Counted from the first letter of the stretch, positions 7,614-16,680 are shown. The stretch: 64,000 bases of DNA from Pseudomonas alloputida (GCF_021283545.2 NZ_CP128540.1:779501-843500); one strand, 5' to 3'. The notes: generated by a model from the letters alone, not told the origin. Numbers and translations: made by a program.

Positions 7614-9002
7614 ATGCAGTACACATCCACGCGCGGCAACGAGACACGGGTCGATTTCCGCACGGCATTGCTTTCTGGCCTGGCCGACGATGGCGGGCTT
7701 TATGTGCCCACCTCGGTGCCGGTGTTCAGCCCACAGGAAATTGCCAGCTGGTCGTGGTTGCCCTTCGACGAACTGGCCTGGCGGGTAATGGCACCGTTTG
7801 TCGGCGATACCCTCGACGAGCCTACGCTCAGGTCGCTGGTCAGCGACAGCTATCGCGGGTTCCGCCACCGCGGCATTGCGCCGTTGCAGCAGCTTGGCCA
7901 TAACGAATGGATCCTGCAGCTTTTCCATGGGCCTACCCGGTCCTCCAAGGACTTTGCCGCGCAGTTGCAGGCGCGCTTTGTCCGGCACTTTCTGGGGGCA
8001 GAGTGCGAGCGGGTCATGCTGGTCGGTGCCAGCAACGGCGATACCGCAGTAGCGGCTATCGAAGCGTTGCGGCATTGCCCTGCAGCAGGCTTGCTGGCGC
8101 TATACCCCAGCGCAGGCACGCCCGCCGACCGCGCGGCAGTGATGCGCAGTGCCGCGTCCGACAGCGTGAGCTGCGTGGCCGTGGATGGCAGCTTTGACGA
8201 TTGCCAGTCGCTGGTGTCGGCGCTGCTGCGTGACTGGCCATGCCCCGGGCTGATTCCGGTCAGCTTCAACTCCACCAACTGGGTCGGTGTGCTGGCGCAG
8301 ATTGTGTTCTATTTCCATGCGGCGCTGCAGCTCGGTGGCGGCATACGCCCGGTTGGGTTCAGCATCCCCACGGCCAGTTTTGCCGAGATCTACGCGGGGT
8401 TCATTGCCCAGAAAATGGGCCTGCCGATCAACCAGATCATCGTCTCCACCAACCGCAACGATGCCTTGCACCGGTTCATCCACTGCAACCGCTACAGCCG
8501 TGGCTCAACCAGCCAGACCTTGTCACCGGTCATGGACTTTTCGCTGTTCTCCAACCTGGAGCGCTTCGTCTGGGAACTGTATGACCGCGATGGTGGGGCG
8601 ACCCGGGCACTGATGGAGCACTTCGAGGCGTGCGGCGAGCTGAGCATCGGCAACCGCCAGTGGTTGCATGCGCGCATGCTGTTCGACTCCTATGCCGTGG
8701 ACGACGCGCTGATTCGCGAAGAAATTGTCACGCTGTTCCACGAAACGGGCAGCGCAGTAGACCCCCATGCCGCGACAGGGGTATTCGCCGGGCGCCTGCA
8801 CCGGCGCAACATCGGTGCGCCCATCGTCACGCTGGGGCAGTTTGCCCCCGAAAAGTCTGCCGGGCTGCTGGCGGAGCTGGGGGCCTGGCACGGTGAGGTG
8901 CCCGCCGGCGCGGTCGGCACAGCGGGCGATGGGCCGCTGTTGGCACCTGACGACCTGGCCGGTGTTCATGCCTTGTTGACCCGGTTGCAGGCTGGGCGAT
9001 GA
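7614..9002 (+). CDS. Threonine synthase paralogue (PLP-dependent, fold type II)
   Basis: The product has 462 residues. The N terminus (MQYTSTRGNETRVDFRTALLSGLADDGGLYVP) and the PLP-lysine region (LFHGPTRSSKDFAAQ) are those of the enteric-type threonine synthases, which turn O-phosphohomoserine into threonine. Two sites differ from the usual text: HGPT is followed by RSSKD rather than LAFKD, and the phosphate-binding loop reads GASNGDTAVAAIEA instead of the common ATSGDTGSAAIEA. Pseudomonads normally carry a housekeeping thrC next to hom elsewhere, so this is probably a second copy with altered specificity. The stop overlaps the ATG of the Lrp-family gene, so the two are coupled. Confidence 0.85.
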   Translation: MQYTSTRGNETRVDFRTALLSGLADDGGLYVPTSVPVFSPQEIASWSWLPFDELAWRVMAPFVGDTLDEPTLRSLVSDSYRGFRHRGIAPLQQLGHNEWILQLFHGPTRSSKDFAAQLQARFVRHFLGAECERVMLVGASNGDTAVAAIEALRHCPAAGLLALYPSAGTPADRAAVMRSAASDSVSCVAVDGSFDDCQSLVSALLRDWPCPGLIPVSFNSTNWVGVLAQIVFYFHAALQLGGGIRPVGFSIPTASFAEIYAGFIAQKMGLPINQIIVSTNRNDALHRFIHCNRYSRGSTSQTLSPVMDFSLFSNLERFVWELYDRDGGATRALMEHFEACGELSIGNRQWLHARMLFDSYAVDDALIREEIVTLFHETGSAVDPHAATGVFAGRLHRRNIGAPIVTLGQFAPEKSAGLLAELGAWHGEVPAGAVGTAGDGPLLAPDDLAGVHALLTRLQAGR

Positions 9003-9436
9003 AGCGCATCCTCGACCCCCTCGACGAGCGCATTCTCGCCGAGCTCACCGCCAATGCGCGTATCGCCCACGCCGAGTTGGGGTTGAAGGTGAACCTGTCG
9101 CGCAATGCGGTACGCCAGCGCATCGAGCGCCTGGAGCGTGACGGCGCCATTCAGGGTTATACCCTGCGCATCGGTGAGGGCAGACGGCCGGCGTCGTTGA
9201 TCAACGCGGTGATCTTCGTCTACCGCTATGACCGCATGCGCGGTGAGGCGGTACTCGATGCGCTGCGCCAGATCCCCGAGGTGATCCAGTGTGAAGTGCT
9301 CAGCGGCGAGTTCGACCTGATGTTGCGCGTCGAGGCCTCCAGCCCGGAGCGGGTGCACCATGTGTGGAAGGAAATCGCTGCCATGCCCGGGGTGGAGAAC
9401 ACGGTGACTTCGTTCGTCCTGGCCGCGGTGGTCTGA
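8999..9436 (+). CDS. Lrp/AsnC-family transcriptional regulator
   Basis: The product has 145 residues: an N-terminal helix-turn-helix (LDERILAELTANARIAHAELGLKVNLSRNAVRQRIERLERDGAIQGYT) and a C-terminal RAM ligand-binding domain (VIQCEVLSGEFDLMLRVEA). These regulators form octamers that sense amino acids and wrap DNA at symmetric sites. ATG 8999 overlaps the threonine synthase stop by four bases. A 17-bp hairpin follows the gene, and a promoter region with inverted repeats then leads to homoserine dehydrogenase, a likely target by position (inference). Confidence 0.93.
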   Translation: MKRILDPLDERILAELTANARIAHAELGLKVNLSRNAVRQRIERLERDGAIQGYTLRIGEGRRPASLINAVIFVYRYDRMRGEAVLDALRQIPEVIQCEVLSGEFDLMLRVEASSPERVHHVWKEIAAMPGVENTVTSFVLAAVV

Positions 9437-9457
9437 ACCGCGTCTTTGCATTGGCTA

Positions 9458-9497
9458 GCACAACGCCGCCTGGGTTCGCGCCCAGGCGGCGTTGTGC
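9458..9497 (+). terminator. Intrinsic terminator after the Lrp-family gene
   Basis: A perfect 17-bp stem (GCACAACGCCGCCTGGG and its complement) with loop TTCGCG is followed by GTTTTG. It separates the regulator operon from the homoserine dehydrogenase operon. Confidence 0.8.
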
Positions 9498-9524
9498 GTT
9501 TTGCCCTGGCGCAGGTGCGCGCTT

Positions 9525-9582
9525 TGCACTGGCCAGATTGGCCAATAAATACAGCGGATTGCCATATTCAACTGGCAGTGCA
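9525..9582. promoter_or_regulatory. Inverted repeats upstream of homoserine dehydrogenase (candidate Lrp-type operator)
   Basis: TGCACTGgCCAG (9525-9536) pairs with CTGGCAGTGCA (9572-9582) apart from one extra base. Inside lies the perfect 10-bp palindrome ATTGGCCAAT (9537-9546). The spacing (about 47 bases centre to centre) and the AT-rich middle suit a multimeric regulator. The regulator's identity is inferred from adjacency only. Confidence 0.4.
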
Positions 9583-9634
9583 CGGCTCTTACGCTAGTCC
9601 TCATCGACCCACTGCCTGGACAGGACAGCAAACC

Positions 9635-10678
9635 ATGACCGAATACAAAATTGCACTCGTTGGCTTTGGTGGCGTTAACCGCGCGCTTGCCCAACTGATC
9701 GCCGAACGCAATGCGCGCTGGCAGCACGAGTTGGGCTTTGGCCTGAAAATCGTGGGTGTCACCGACTTGTTCCTGGGGTCGGTGATCGACCGCGACGGCT
9801 TGGATGCCGCCGTGCTGGCCGCGCTGCCGGCCCAGAAGGGCGCGCTGGCGCACATCCCTCAAGGTTCGGCCGAGGCGTTCAATGAGGCGGTGATCAAGCA
9901 ATCAGGCGCCGACATCATCGCCGAGGCCACATTCACCAACCCCAAGGACGGTGAGCCGGCGGCAACCTTCTGCCGCTGGGCGCTGGAGGCGGGCAAGCAC
10001 GTGGTCACCACCAACAAGGGGCCGATTGCCTTGCATGCCCAGGCACTCAAGGCCTTGGCTAAGGCCAACAATGTGTCGTTCGAATACGAAGGCGCCGTCA
10101 TGAGCGGCACACCGGTGCTGCGTATGGCGCGCCAGACCCTGGCGGGCGCGGGCTTGGTAGGTTTCGAGGGCATTCTCAACGGTACCTCTAACTATGTGCT
10201 CACGCGCATGGAGGAAGGGCTTGGCTTCAACGAGGCGGTGGCCCAGGCACAAGCGCTTGGCTTTGCCGAGGCTGACCCGACCGCCGATGTGGAAGGCCAT
10301 GACGTACGCCTGAAGGTGGTGATCCTCGCCAATGAGTTGCTCGGCGCCTGTCTGCAGGTGGGTGATGTGGCCTGCAGCGGTATCAGTGCCATCGACAGCG
10401 CGGCTATCGAGCGGGCACGGGCGGCGGGCGAGCGCTGGAAGCTGATCGGCAGCGCCCGCCGTGAAGCCGGTGGTTCGGTACGAGCCAGCGTCGAAGCGAA
10501 GCTGCTGCCTGGTCATCACCCCTTGGCGGGTATTTTAGGCGCCACCAATGCGCTGGCGTTCGACACGGAGTTGCTGGGGGCTGTAACCGTGTCCGGCCCG
10601 GGGGCGGGGCGCATCGAAACGGCTTTTGCCCTGCTGTCGGACATTGTCGCCATTCACACCGCCGGCCACTCGGCCTGA
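9635..10678 (+). CDS. Homoserine dehydrogenase, stand-alone, without ACT domain
   Basis: The product has 347 residues. It has the N-terminal NAD(P)-binding fold (KIALVGFGGVNRALAQLI), the catalytic domain signature (GTPVLRMARQTLAGAGLVGFEGILNGTSNYVLTRMEEG) and FAEADPTADVEGHDVRLKVVILANE. It interconverts homoserine and aspartate semialdehyde. Housekeeping pseudomonad Hom is about 430 residues with a C-terminal ACT domain for threonine feedback; this one lacks it and so should not be threonine-inhibited by that route. ATG 9635 is chosen because the earlier in-frame codons fall in the terminator and repeat region. The aldehyde dehydrogenase gene starts 13 bases downstream. Confidence 0.9.
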   Translation: MTEYKIALVGFGGVNRALAQLIAERNARWQHELGFGLKIVGVTDLFLGSVIDRDGLDAAVLAALPAQKGALAHIPQGSAEAFNEAVIKQSGADIIAEATFTNPKDGEPAATFCRWALEAGKHVVTTNKGPIALHAQALKALAKANNVSFEYEGAVMSGTPVLRMARQTLAGAGLVGFEGILNGTSNYVLTRMEEGLGFNEAVAQAQALGFAEADPTADVEGHDVRLKVVILANELLGACLQVGDVACSGISAIDSAAIERARAAGERWKLIGSARREAGGSVRASVEAKLLPGHHPLAGILGATNALAFDTELLGAVTVSGPGAGRIETAFALLSDIVAIHTAGHSA

Positions 10679-10690
10679 GGAGCAACGTTC

Positions 10691-12109
10691 ATGAGCCTGA
10701 CTTCCGTATCGCGGGCGCTTGTTCAGCAACCCGCCTTGATCGATGTGTACAACCCCTTCGATGGCAGCCTGGTTGGCAGCGTCGACAACCTCGGCGCAGA
10801 AGCAGTGCCTGCCTTGCTCGCCCGTGCCCGTCAAGGTGTGCGTGAAAGTGCGGCGCTGCCCCGGCACCGCCGGGCCGCTATTCTGGAGCACGCCGCTCAG
10901 CTCATTGAACGGGATGCGGCAGACTTTGCCGGCCTGATCGTCGATGAAGCGGGCAAGACCCTGCGCCAGGCCGAGAAAGAGGTCAAACGCTGCATCAACA
11001 CGCTCAAGCTGTCTGCCGAAGAGGCGCGGCGCAACGCCGGTGAGGTGGTGCCTTTCGATGCCTATGAAGGCTCCGAATCGCGTCAGGGCTGGTTCACCCG
11101 CGAGCCGTTGGGGTTGATCCTGGCCATTACCCCGTACAACGACCCGCTCAACCTGGTGGCGCACAAGCTGGGGCCAGCACTTGCAGGGGGCAATGCGGTC
11201 ATTCTGAAACCCTCGGAACTGGCCCCGCTTTCTGCCCTGAAACTGGTGCAGTACCTGGTGGATGCAGGGCTGCCGGAGGCCGTCGTCACCGTAGCCACAG
11301 GGGGCGCCGAACTGGGCAAGGCGCTGGTGGCTGTGCGTGAGGTGCGCATGGTTTCCTTTACGGGCGGTTTCGCGACGGGCGAAAAGATTGCGCACGGGGC
11401 TGGTTTGAAAAAGCTTGCCATGGACCTTGGCGGCAACGCCCCGGTGCTGGTGCTCAAGGACTGCGACCTGGAAGCCACTGTCGAGTCGTGTGTGTCGGGC
11501 GCGTTCTGGGCGGCCGGGCAGAACTGCATCGGCACCCAGCGCATTCTCGTAGATGCCTCGATCTACGAGGCGTTTCGAGAGCGCTTCGTGGCATTGACCC
11601 AGGCGATGGTCTGGGGCGATCCGGGCCGGCGCGAAACCGATATGGGGCCGATGATCACCGAAGCAGCTGCACGGCAGATCGAAGCACGCGTGAACCAGGC
11701 GATTGAGGGCGGTGCCCGCCTGCTCTGCGGCCACCAGCGTCACGGGGCGGTCTATGCGCCGACAGTGCTCGAAAGCGTTGACCCCGTCAGCCGGCTGTGG
11801 CTCGAGGAGGTTTTTGCACCGGTGGTGATGCTGGCGCCCTTCGAGACTGTCGAGCAGGCGATAGCGCTGGCCAATGCCCCGGAGTACAGCTTGCATGCCG
11901 GTGTGTTCACCCGTGACCTGTCGCTGGCGTTGAGCCTGGCCCGGCGTATCGAGGCCGGCGGTGTAATGATCAACGACTCTTCCGACTACCGCTTCGATGC
12001 CATGCCATTTGGTGGTGCCAAGTATGGGAGTCTTGGGCGTGAGGGGGTGCGGTTTGCCTACGAGGACATGACCCAACCCAAAGTCGTCTGCTTCAACCAG
12101 ATGGGTTGA
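10691..12109 (+). CDS. NAD(P)-dependent aldehyde dehydrogenase
   Basis: The product has 472 residues of the ALDH superfamily. Visible are the [31 protein letters not shown] cofactor region, [12 protein letters not shown], the general-base glutamate region ([12 protein letters not shown]) and the catalytic Cys279 in GQNCIGTQR. The text is close to the NADP-GAPDH / phosphonoacetaldehyde-type branch rather than BetB. It starts 13 bases after homoserine dehydrogenase and is followed by RidA, so it likely acts on an aldehyde made in the same pathway. Aspartate semialdehyde is the obvious candidate from context, not from residues. Confidence 0.88.
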   Translation: MSLTSVSRALVQQPALIDVYNPFDGSLVGSVDNLGAEAVPALLARARQGVRESAALPRHRRAAILEHAAQLIERDAADFAGLIVDEAGKTLRQAEKEVKRCINTLKLSAEEARRNAGEVVPFDAYEGSESRQGWFTREPLGLILAITPYNDPLNLVAHKLGPALAGGNAVILKPSELAPLSALKLVQYLVDAGLPEAVVTVATGGAELGKALVAVREVRMVSFTGGFATGEKIAHGAGLKKLAMDLGGNAPVLVLKDCDLEATVESCVSGAFWAAGQNCIGTQRILVDASIYEAFRERFVALTQAMVWGDPGRRETDMGPMITEAAARQIEARVNQAIEGGARLLCGHQRHGAVYAPTVLESVDPVSRLWLEEVFAPVVMLAPFETVEQAIALANAPEYSLHAGVFTRDLSLALSLARRIEAGGVMINDSSDYRFDAMPFGGAKYGSLGREGVRFAYEDMTQPKVVCFNQMG

Positions 12110-12125
12110 GGGGGAGGTTACCTCG

Positions 12126-12488
12126 ATGATCACTCGCTACGGATCAGGCGCGCGGATGTCACTGGCGGTCAGTTACAGGGGCCTGTTCGAAACGGCAGGC
12201 ATCGTGGCCGAGGACCTGCAACAGGATGTGCAGGGGCAGTTGCGTCAGGCGCTGAGCGTGATCGACGGCCTGATGGTGCAAGCCAACGTCGGCAAGGCGC
12301 AGCTGACGCGGGTTCAGATGTGGCTTGCCGACTACCGCCACTTCGACCTGGTCAACGAAGTGTACGACGCCTGGTTGCAAGGCTGTGCAAAACCGGTGCG
12401 GGCCTGCGTGGGTGCCGACCTGGGGGCTGGCTACCTGGTAGAGGTGCAGGTGTTCGCTGTGTGCACTGGGTGCCCGGATTCACTGTGA
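12126..12488 (+). CDS. RidA/YjgF/YER057c/UK114-family imine deaminase
   Basis: The product has 120 residues. The RidA core is visible: VDNLGA-like strand positions are replaced here by QALSVIDGLMVQANVGKAQLTRVQMWLAD, and the C terminus has PVRACVGADLGAGYLVEVQVFAV, with the conserved Arg and Glu of the trimer-interface active site. The family hydrolyses reactive enamines/imines released by PLP enzymes. A strong ribosome site (GGGGGAGG) precedes ATG 12126, 16 bases after the aldehyde dehydrogenase, so it is the last gene of a three-gene operon. Its presence suggests that a PLP reaction in this cluster releases an imine. Confidence 0.88.
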   Translation: MITRYGSGARMSLAVSYRGLFETAGIVAEDLQQDVQGQLRQALSVIDGLMVQANVGKAQLTRVQMWLADYRHFDLVNEVYDAWLQGCAKPVRACVGADLGAGYLVEVQVFAVCTGCPDSL

Positions 12489-12570
12489 CCGCTAGGCTGA
12501 AAGCGCAGACCAGTTGCTTGATATGGGCAGGCCTCGGCCTGATCGCAAAATCATCCCTGCCATGACCAAA

Positions 12571-12601
12571 CCGGGCAGCGTTGCTTATCGCAATTGCCCG
12601 G
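12571..12601 (+). terminator. Stem-loop before the FecI-type sigma gene
   Basis: CCGGGCA...TTGC pairs with GCAA.TGCCCGG around loop TTATC, with a small bulge. It lies between the RidA operon and the Fur box. No T-tract. Confidence 0.4.
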
Positions 12602-12623
12602 TGTCATTCATCCACGCTACCAT

Positions 12624-12646
12624 TGTGAATAATTCCTATTAGCATA
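12624..12646 (+). promoter_or_regulatory. Candidate Fur box before the ECF sigma gene
   Basis: TGTGAATAATTCCTATTAGCATA resembles the Fur consensus GATAATGATAATCATTATC, with AATAAT and TATTA half-sites. It sits just before the sigma-factor start, as expected for an iron-repressed FecI-type regulator. Confidence 0.55.
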
Positions 12647-12658
12647 ATGGCCTGCCCC

Positions 12659-13195
12659 ATGAATGCCTCTCCCAGTGCTCCAGCCCCTGGTTTCGACCTG
12701 GAGGAACTCTACCGTTCCCATCATGGCTGGATTCGCCAGTGGCTCCAGCGCAAGCTCGGCAATGCCCATGATGCGGCGGAACTGGCCCAGGATGTATTCG
12801 TGCGGCTGTTGTCCAAGCCCCGTGTGTTCAATGACCACGAGCATGCCCGTGCGTACCTGGGACGTATGTCGCGCAATGCGTGTGTGGACTTCTGGCGACG
12901 GCGGCGGGTGGAGCAGGCTTATCTGGAAGTGCTGGCCGCCCAGCCCGAGCAACTTGCGCCTTCGCTGGAACATCAGGCCGTTATCCTCGAAACCCTCGAG
13001 CAACTGCAGGCAATGTTTGAGCGTATGCCCCAGCGCGTGGCCGAGGCATTTTCCATGGCGCAGTTGCAGGGCATGAAGCAACGCGAGATCGCCGAGCAGT
13101 TGGGCGTGAGCGAGCGCAGTGTGAACAGTTACCTGGCTCAGGCTATGTACCAATGCCTGCTGCTGGAAGCCGAACTGGATGGCTCGCTGGCATGA
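12659..13195 (+). CDS. ECF sigma factor, FecI-like (iron-starvation sigma)
   Basis: The product has 178 residues with sigma region 2 (LYRSHHGWIRQWLQRKLGNAHDAAELAQDVFVRLL, ending in RAYLGRMSRNACVDFWRRRR) and region 4 (RVAEAFSMAQLQGMKQREIAEQLGVSERSVNSYLAQAM). It would direct RNA polymerase to the promoter of the adjacent TonB receptor when FecR signals ligand uptake. ATG 12659 is preferred over ATG 12647 because the latter abuts the Fur box; neither has a strong ribosome site. The stop overlaps the FecR start (ATGA). Confidence 0.92.
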   Translation: MNASPSAPAPGFDLEELYRSHHGWIRQWLQRKLGNAHDAAELAQDVFVRLLSKPRVFNDHEHARAYLGRMSRNACVDFWRRRRVEQAYLEVLAAQPEQLAPSLEHQAVILETLEQLQAMFERMPQRVAEAFSMAQLQGMKQREIAEQLGVSERSVNSYLAQAMYQCLLLEAELDGSLA

Positions 13196-14157
13196 GCAGG
13201 GCGCCACTCGACCATGCCGTACTGCAAGCGGCTGCCGGTTGGTTCGCACGGCTGCACGCGGCGCACAATGACGCTGCGATCCAGGCGCAGTGGCATGCCT
13301 GGCTGAACGAGGATACGCGGCATCGCCTGGCCTGGTCGTACGTAGAGAACATCAATCAGCGCTTTGGCGGCCTCAGCGGCCAGGCAGAGCAGGCTCGGCA
13401 AGTGTTCGACAGCGTGCGCCGTGACCGGCATTCGCGCAGGGCCGTGCTCGGTAGCCTCTGTGTGGCGGGTGTGGCAGGTGTGTTGGGGTGGGGCGGATGG
13501 CAGCGCGGTTGGGTCGACTCGCCACGTGCCTGGTTCGCCACTTACCGCACCGGCCTGGGTGAGGTGCGGCCGGTCACCCTGGCCGATGGCAGCCAGCTGT
13601 GGCTGAACGGCGGGACGGCGCTGGATGTGCAGTTCGATGAGGGCTCAAGGCAATTGCGCCTGTATCGCGGAGAAATCCTGATCGAGTCCGGCAAGGACCC
13701 ACGTCCACTTTCCGTGGTGACGAGGGCTGGGCGGGTGCAACCGCTCGGCACGCGCTTCAGTGTCCGGGACCAGGGGTTGCAGACCACCTTGAGCGTATTT
13801 GCCGGCGCAGTGCAGGCAACTTGCTCCGGCAGCGGCAGACAAACCACGTTGCAAGCCGGGCAAATGATGGTGTTCGACGCGCAGCAAGTCGGCGCCCCAT
13901 CAACTGCACAACGCTTGCGCGAGGATTGGAGCCGCGGTGTGTTGGTGGCGGAGGACATGCCGCTGGTTCAGATGATCGACATTCTGCGCGATTACCGCCA
14001 TGGCCACTTGGGCATCGACCCAGCGATTGGCAGCCTGCGTGCGGTCGGTACCTTCCCGTTGCTCGATACCGACCGTGCGTTGGCCATGCTCGAGCGTGCG
14101 TTGCCCATCCGGGTTGTGCGTACCTTGCCTTGGTGGGTCTCCATCGAGGCGGTCTGA
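13192..14157 (+). CDS. FecR-family anti-sigma / transmembrane sensor
   Basis: The product has 321 residues. The cytoplasmic N-terminal DUF4880-type region (AAAGWFARLHAAHNDAAIQAQWHAWLNEDTRHRLAWSYVE) binds the sigma factor. One membrane helix lies near residues 82-103 (AVLGSLCVAGVAGVLGW). The periplasmic part has the FecR domain (RTGLGEVRPVTLADGSQLWLNGGTALDVQFDEGSRQLRLYRGEILIESGK). It passes the receptor's signal to the sigma factor. ATG 13192 overlaps the sigma stop; the receptor follows after 90 bases. This is a complete FecI-FecR-FecA type module. Confidence 0.93.
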   Translation: MSRAPLDHAVLQAAAGWFARLHAAHNDAAIQAQWHAWLNEDTRHRLAWSYVENINQRFGGLSGQAEQARQVFDSVRRDRHSRRAVLGSLCVAGVAGVLGWGGWQRGWVDSPRAWFATYRTGLGEVRPVTLADGSQLWLNGGTALDVQFDEGSRQLRLYRGEILIESGKDPRPLSVVTRAGRVQPLGTRFSVRDQGLQTTLSVFAGAVQATCSGSGRQTTLQAGQMMVFDAQQVGAPSTAQRLREDWSRGVLVAEDMPLVQMIDILRDYRHGHLGIDPAIGSLRAVGTFPLLDTDRALAMLERALPIRVVRTLPWWVSIEAV

Positions 14158-14247
14158 AGTTTTTTCAAAATTCTTTTTCCGGTTTTGCGACGCTCATTCG
14201 CTTGGTGGGATGACGCTACTTCATCCTCTTTGCGAAAGGATTCTTCC

Positions 14248-16680
14248 ATGCTGCTTCGCGACTCTGCCTCCGCGCACCGTCATCCGTTGGCCCTGGCCAT
14301 TTTCCTAGCCCTTGGCGGCCACGTTGCCGTCGCCGAGGCCGACAGCAGTGCTGCAGCCCAACGCGTGGTATTCGACATTCCAGCCGGGCCATTGGCGCGC
14401 CAACTGAACCTGTTGGCCAGCCAGGCCGGGCTGTTGATCGGCGGTGATGCGGCGCTGACGGCCAACAAGCAGAGCCAGGCGGTGCACGCCTTGAGCGTAG
14501 ACGTGGCGCTGGCGCAGATGCTGGCCGGCACCGGTGTGGCGGCCGTGCGCACGGGTGAGCGGGAGTTCCAGCTGGTGAGCCAGGCCGAAGATGCGGCAGG
14601 CGCGGTGACCTTGGGCGCCACCACCATCTCGGGCCAGGGCCTGGGTGCTGTGACGGAGGCTACAGGGGCTTATGCGACGGGCCGTTCGTCCACTGCCACC
14701 AAGCTGCCGATGAGCCTGCGTGAAACGCCCCAGTCGGTCACGGTGGTCACCCGTCAGCGCATGGACGACCAGAATATGAAGAACCTTGACGACGTAATGC
14801 GTAACGCCACCGGCGTCACCATCATCAAGAACGGCAGCGAGCGCTCGCTGTACCAGGCTCGCGGGCAGACGGTCGACAACCTGCAGATTGATGGCGTGCC
14901 GACCAACATTGGCAACCCGTACTCGATGGATACCATTTCCAAGCCCAACACCGACATCTACGACCGCGTGGAAGTGGTGCGGGGCGCCACCGGCCTGATG
15001 GAAGGCGCGGGTAATCCGTCGGCCTCCATCAACCTGGTCCGCAAGCGGCCCACGGCCGAGCGCCAGGCGTTGATCGAAACATCGGTCGGCTCCTGGGACG
15101 ACTACAAGACCATGGTCGACCTGTCTGCGCCGCTGAACGAAGCAGGCACCCTGCGCGGCCGCTCGGTCATTACGTACAACAATGCCAACAGCTACCTGGA
15201 CACTGCCCAGAAAGAGAACCAACTGTTCTATGGCATCATCGAGGCCGACCTGGCTGAGTCAACCCTGGCCACCTTCGGGTTTACCTACCAGAAGGAACGC
15301 AACTCCGGTTATGACTGGTCGGGCCTCCCCAGCAAGGAGAGCGGCGCGTTCTACCCGGTTTCGCGCTCTACCTCGCTGACCGGCGACTGGAACCACCTGG
15401 ACAAGCGCAATACCACCGTGTTCGCCGACATCCAGCATACCTTTGCCAACGGCTGGAAGGGCGTGGTGGCCGTGAACCAGATGTGGGCCAAGTCGGACTT
15501 TCTCGGTAACTACACCTACCCGGGTGGCGGCCCCGACCTGTTCACCCTCAACCCGCGCCACTTTCACTTCGATGACACCCAGACCAGCATCGACGGCTAT
15601 TTCACCGGCCCGTTCCAGCTGCTGGGCCGCCAGCATGAGCTGATCGTGGGTGGCAATTGGAACAAGGACGATTTCGACTATCACGGGGGGCGCGATGCCA
15701 CCTACCGCTACATCGTCGACATGAACAACCTGGCAGCGTTCGATCCGCCCAAGCCGACAGCCCTCAACGTCAACCAGTGGCAATACAACCGCACTCAGGA
15801 GCAAAAGGGCGTGTACGTGGCCAGCCGGTTCAGCCTTACCGACAGCACCACGTTCATTCTGGGCAGCCGCCTGAGCTGGTACAGCCACGATTCGCTGGAC
15901 GACACCAATGGCGTGCGTGAGCCCACAGACCATAAGCATTTTTCCAAGAGTGGCGAAGTCACACCTTATGCGGGCCTTGTGCAGGACCTGAACGAGAACT
16001 GGTCGGCATACGCCAGCTACACCGAAATCTTCAAGCCGCAGAGCGCGCAAGATGCGGAGGGCACCACGCTCCAGCCGATGACCGGCAGCAACTACGAAAT
16101 CGGTTTGAAGGGTGAGTTTCTGGACAAGCGCTTGCAAACCGCCATCGCGCTGTTCCAGGCCGACCAGACCGGCCGGGCCGAGCGGGTGACCTGTGCGCAG
16201 ACTTGGGCTTGCTATCGTGCCTCCGACAAGGTGCGCAACAAAGGTATCGAGCTGGAGCTGACCGGTGAGGTGCTGGCGAACTGGAATGTATCGGCGGGGT
16301 ACACCTACACCCAGTCCAAGTACATCGGTGGCGAGCAGAAAGGTGAAGACTTCAACGGCGCCTCGCCGCGCCACCTGTTCAAGGTTGCGACCGACTACCG
16401 CCTGCCAGGCGCGCTCAACCAGCTGCGTGTGGGTGGCAGCTTCTATGCGCAGAGCAAGATGACCCAGACTGAGGTTGGCGAAGACTACAAGATCCAGCAG
16501 GACGCATACCACCTGACGAACCTGCATGCGATCTACGAGATCAACAAGCGTCTTGAAGTGCAGTACAACCTGGACAACGTGTTTGACAAAAAGTACTACC
16601 AGACCTTGGGTAACCCCAATTACTGGAACTTCTATGGCGAGCCGCGCAATTTCAACGTGGCGTTGCGGGCCAGGTTCTAG
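14248..16680 (+). CDS. TonB-dependent siderophore receptor with N-terminal signalling domain
   Basis: The product has 810 residues. After a signal peptide (ending near GGHVAVAEA) comes a secretin/TonB short N-terminal domain (about residues 28-105, VVFDIPAGPLARQLNLLASQAGLLIGGD), the part that contacts FecR. Then come the plug (TKLPMSLRETPQSVTVVTRQRMDDQNMKNLDDVMRNATGV) and the beta barrel ending in the aromatic C terminus ALRARF. It imports a ferric siderophore across the outer membrane and reports its binding. ATG 14248 has GAAAGGA upstream; an in-frame start at 14185 would add an unlikely leader. The ferrichrome/pyoverdine-like plug text does not define the ligand. Confidence 0.93.
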   Translation: MLLRDSASAHRHPLALAIFLALGGHVAVAEADSSAAAQRVVFDIPAGPLARQLNLLASQAGLLIGGDAALTANKQSQAVHALSVDVALAQMLAGTGVAAVRTGEREFQLVSQAEDAAGAVTLGATTISGQGLGAVTEATGAYATGRSSTATKLPMSLRETPQSVTVVTRQRMDDQNMKNLDDVMRNATGVTIIKNGSERSLYQARGQTVDNLQIDGVPTNIGNPYSMDTISKPNTDIYDRVEVVRGATGLMEGAGNPSASINLVRKRPTAERQALIETSVGSWDDYKTMVDLSAPLNEAGTLRGRSVITYNNANSYLDTAQKENQLFYGIIEADLAESTLATFGFTYQKERNSGYDWSGLPSKESGAFYPVSRSTSLTGDWNHLDKRNTTVFADIQHTFANGWKGVVAVNQMWAKSDFLGNYTYPGGGPDLFTLNPRHFHFDDTQTSIDGYFTGPFQLLGRQHELIVGGNWNKDDFDYHGGRDATYRYIVDMNNLAAFDPPKPTALNVNQWQYNRTQEQKGVYVASRFSLTDSTTFILGSRLSWYSHDSLDDTNGVREPTDHKHFSKSGEVTPYAGLVQDLNENWSAYASYTEIFKPQSAQDAEGTTLQPMTGSNYEIGLKGEFLDKRLQTAIALFQADQTGRAERVTCAQTWACYRASDKVRNKGIELELTGEVLANWNVSAGYTYTQSKYIGGEQKGEDFNGASPRHLFKVATDYRLPGALNQLRVGGSFYAQSKMTQTEVGEDYKIQQDAYHLTNLHAIYEINKRLEVQYNLDNVFDKKYYQTLGNPNYWNFYGEPRNFNVALRARF

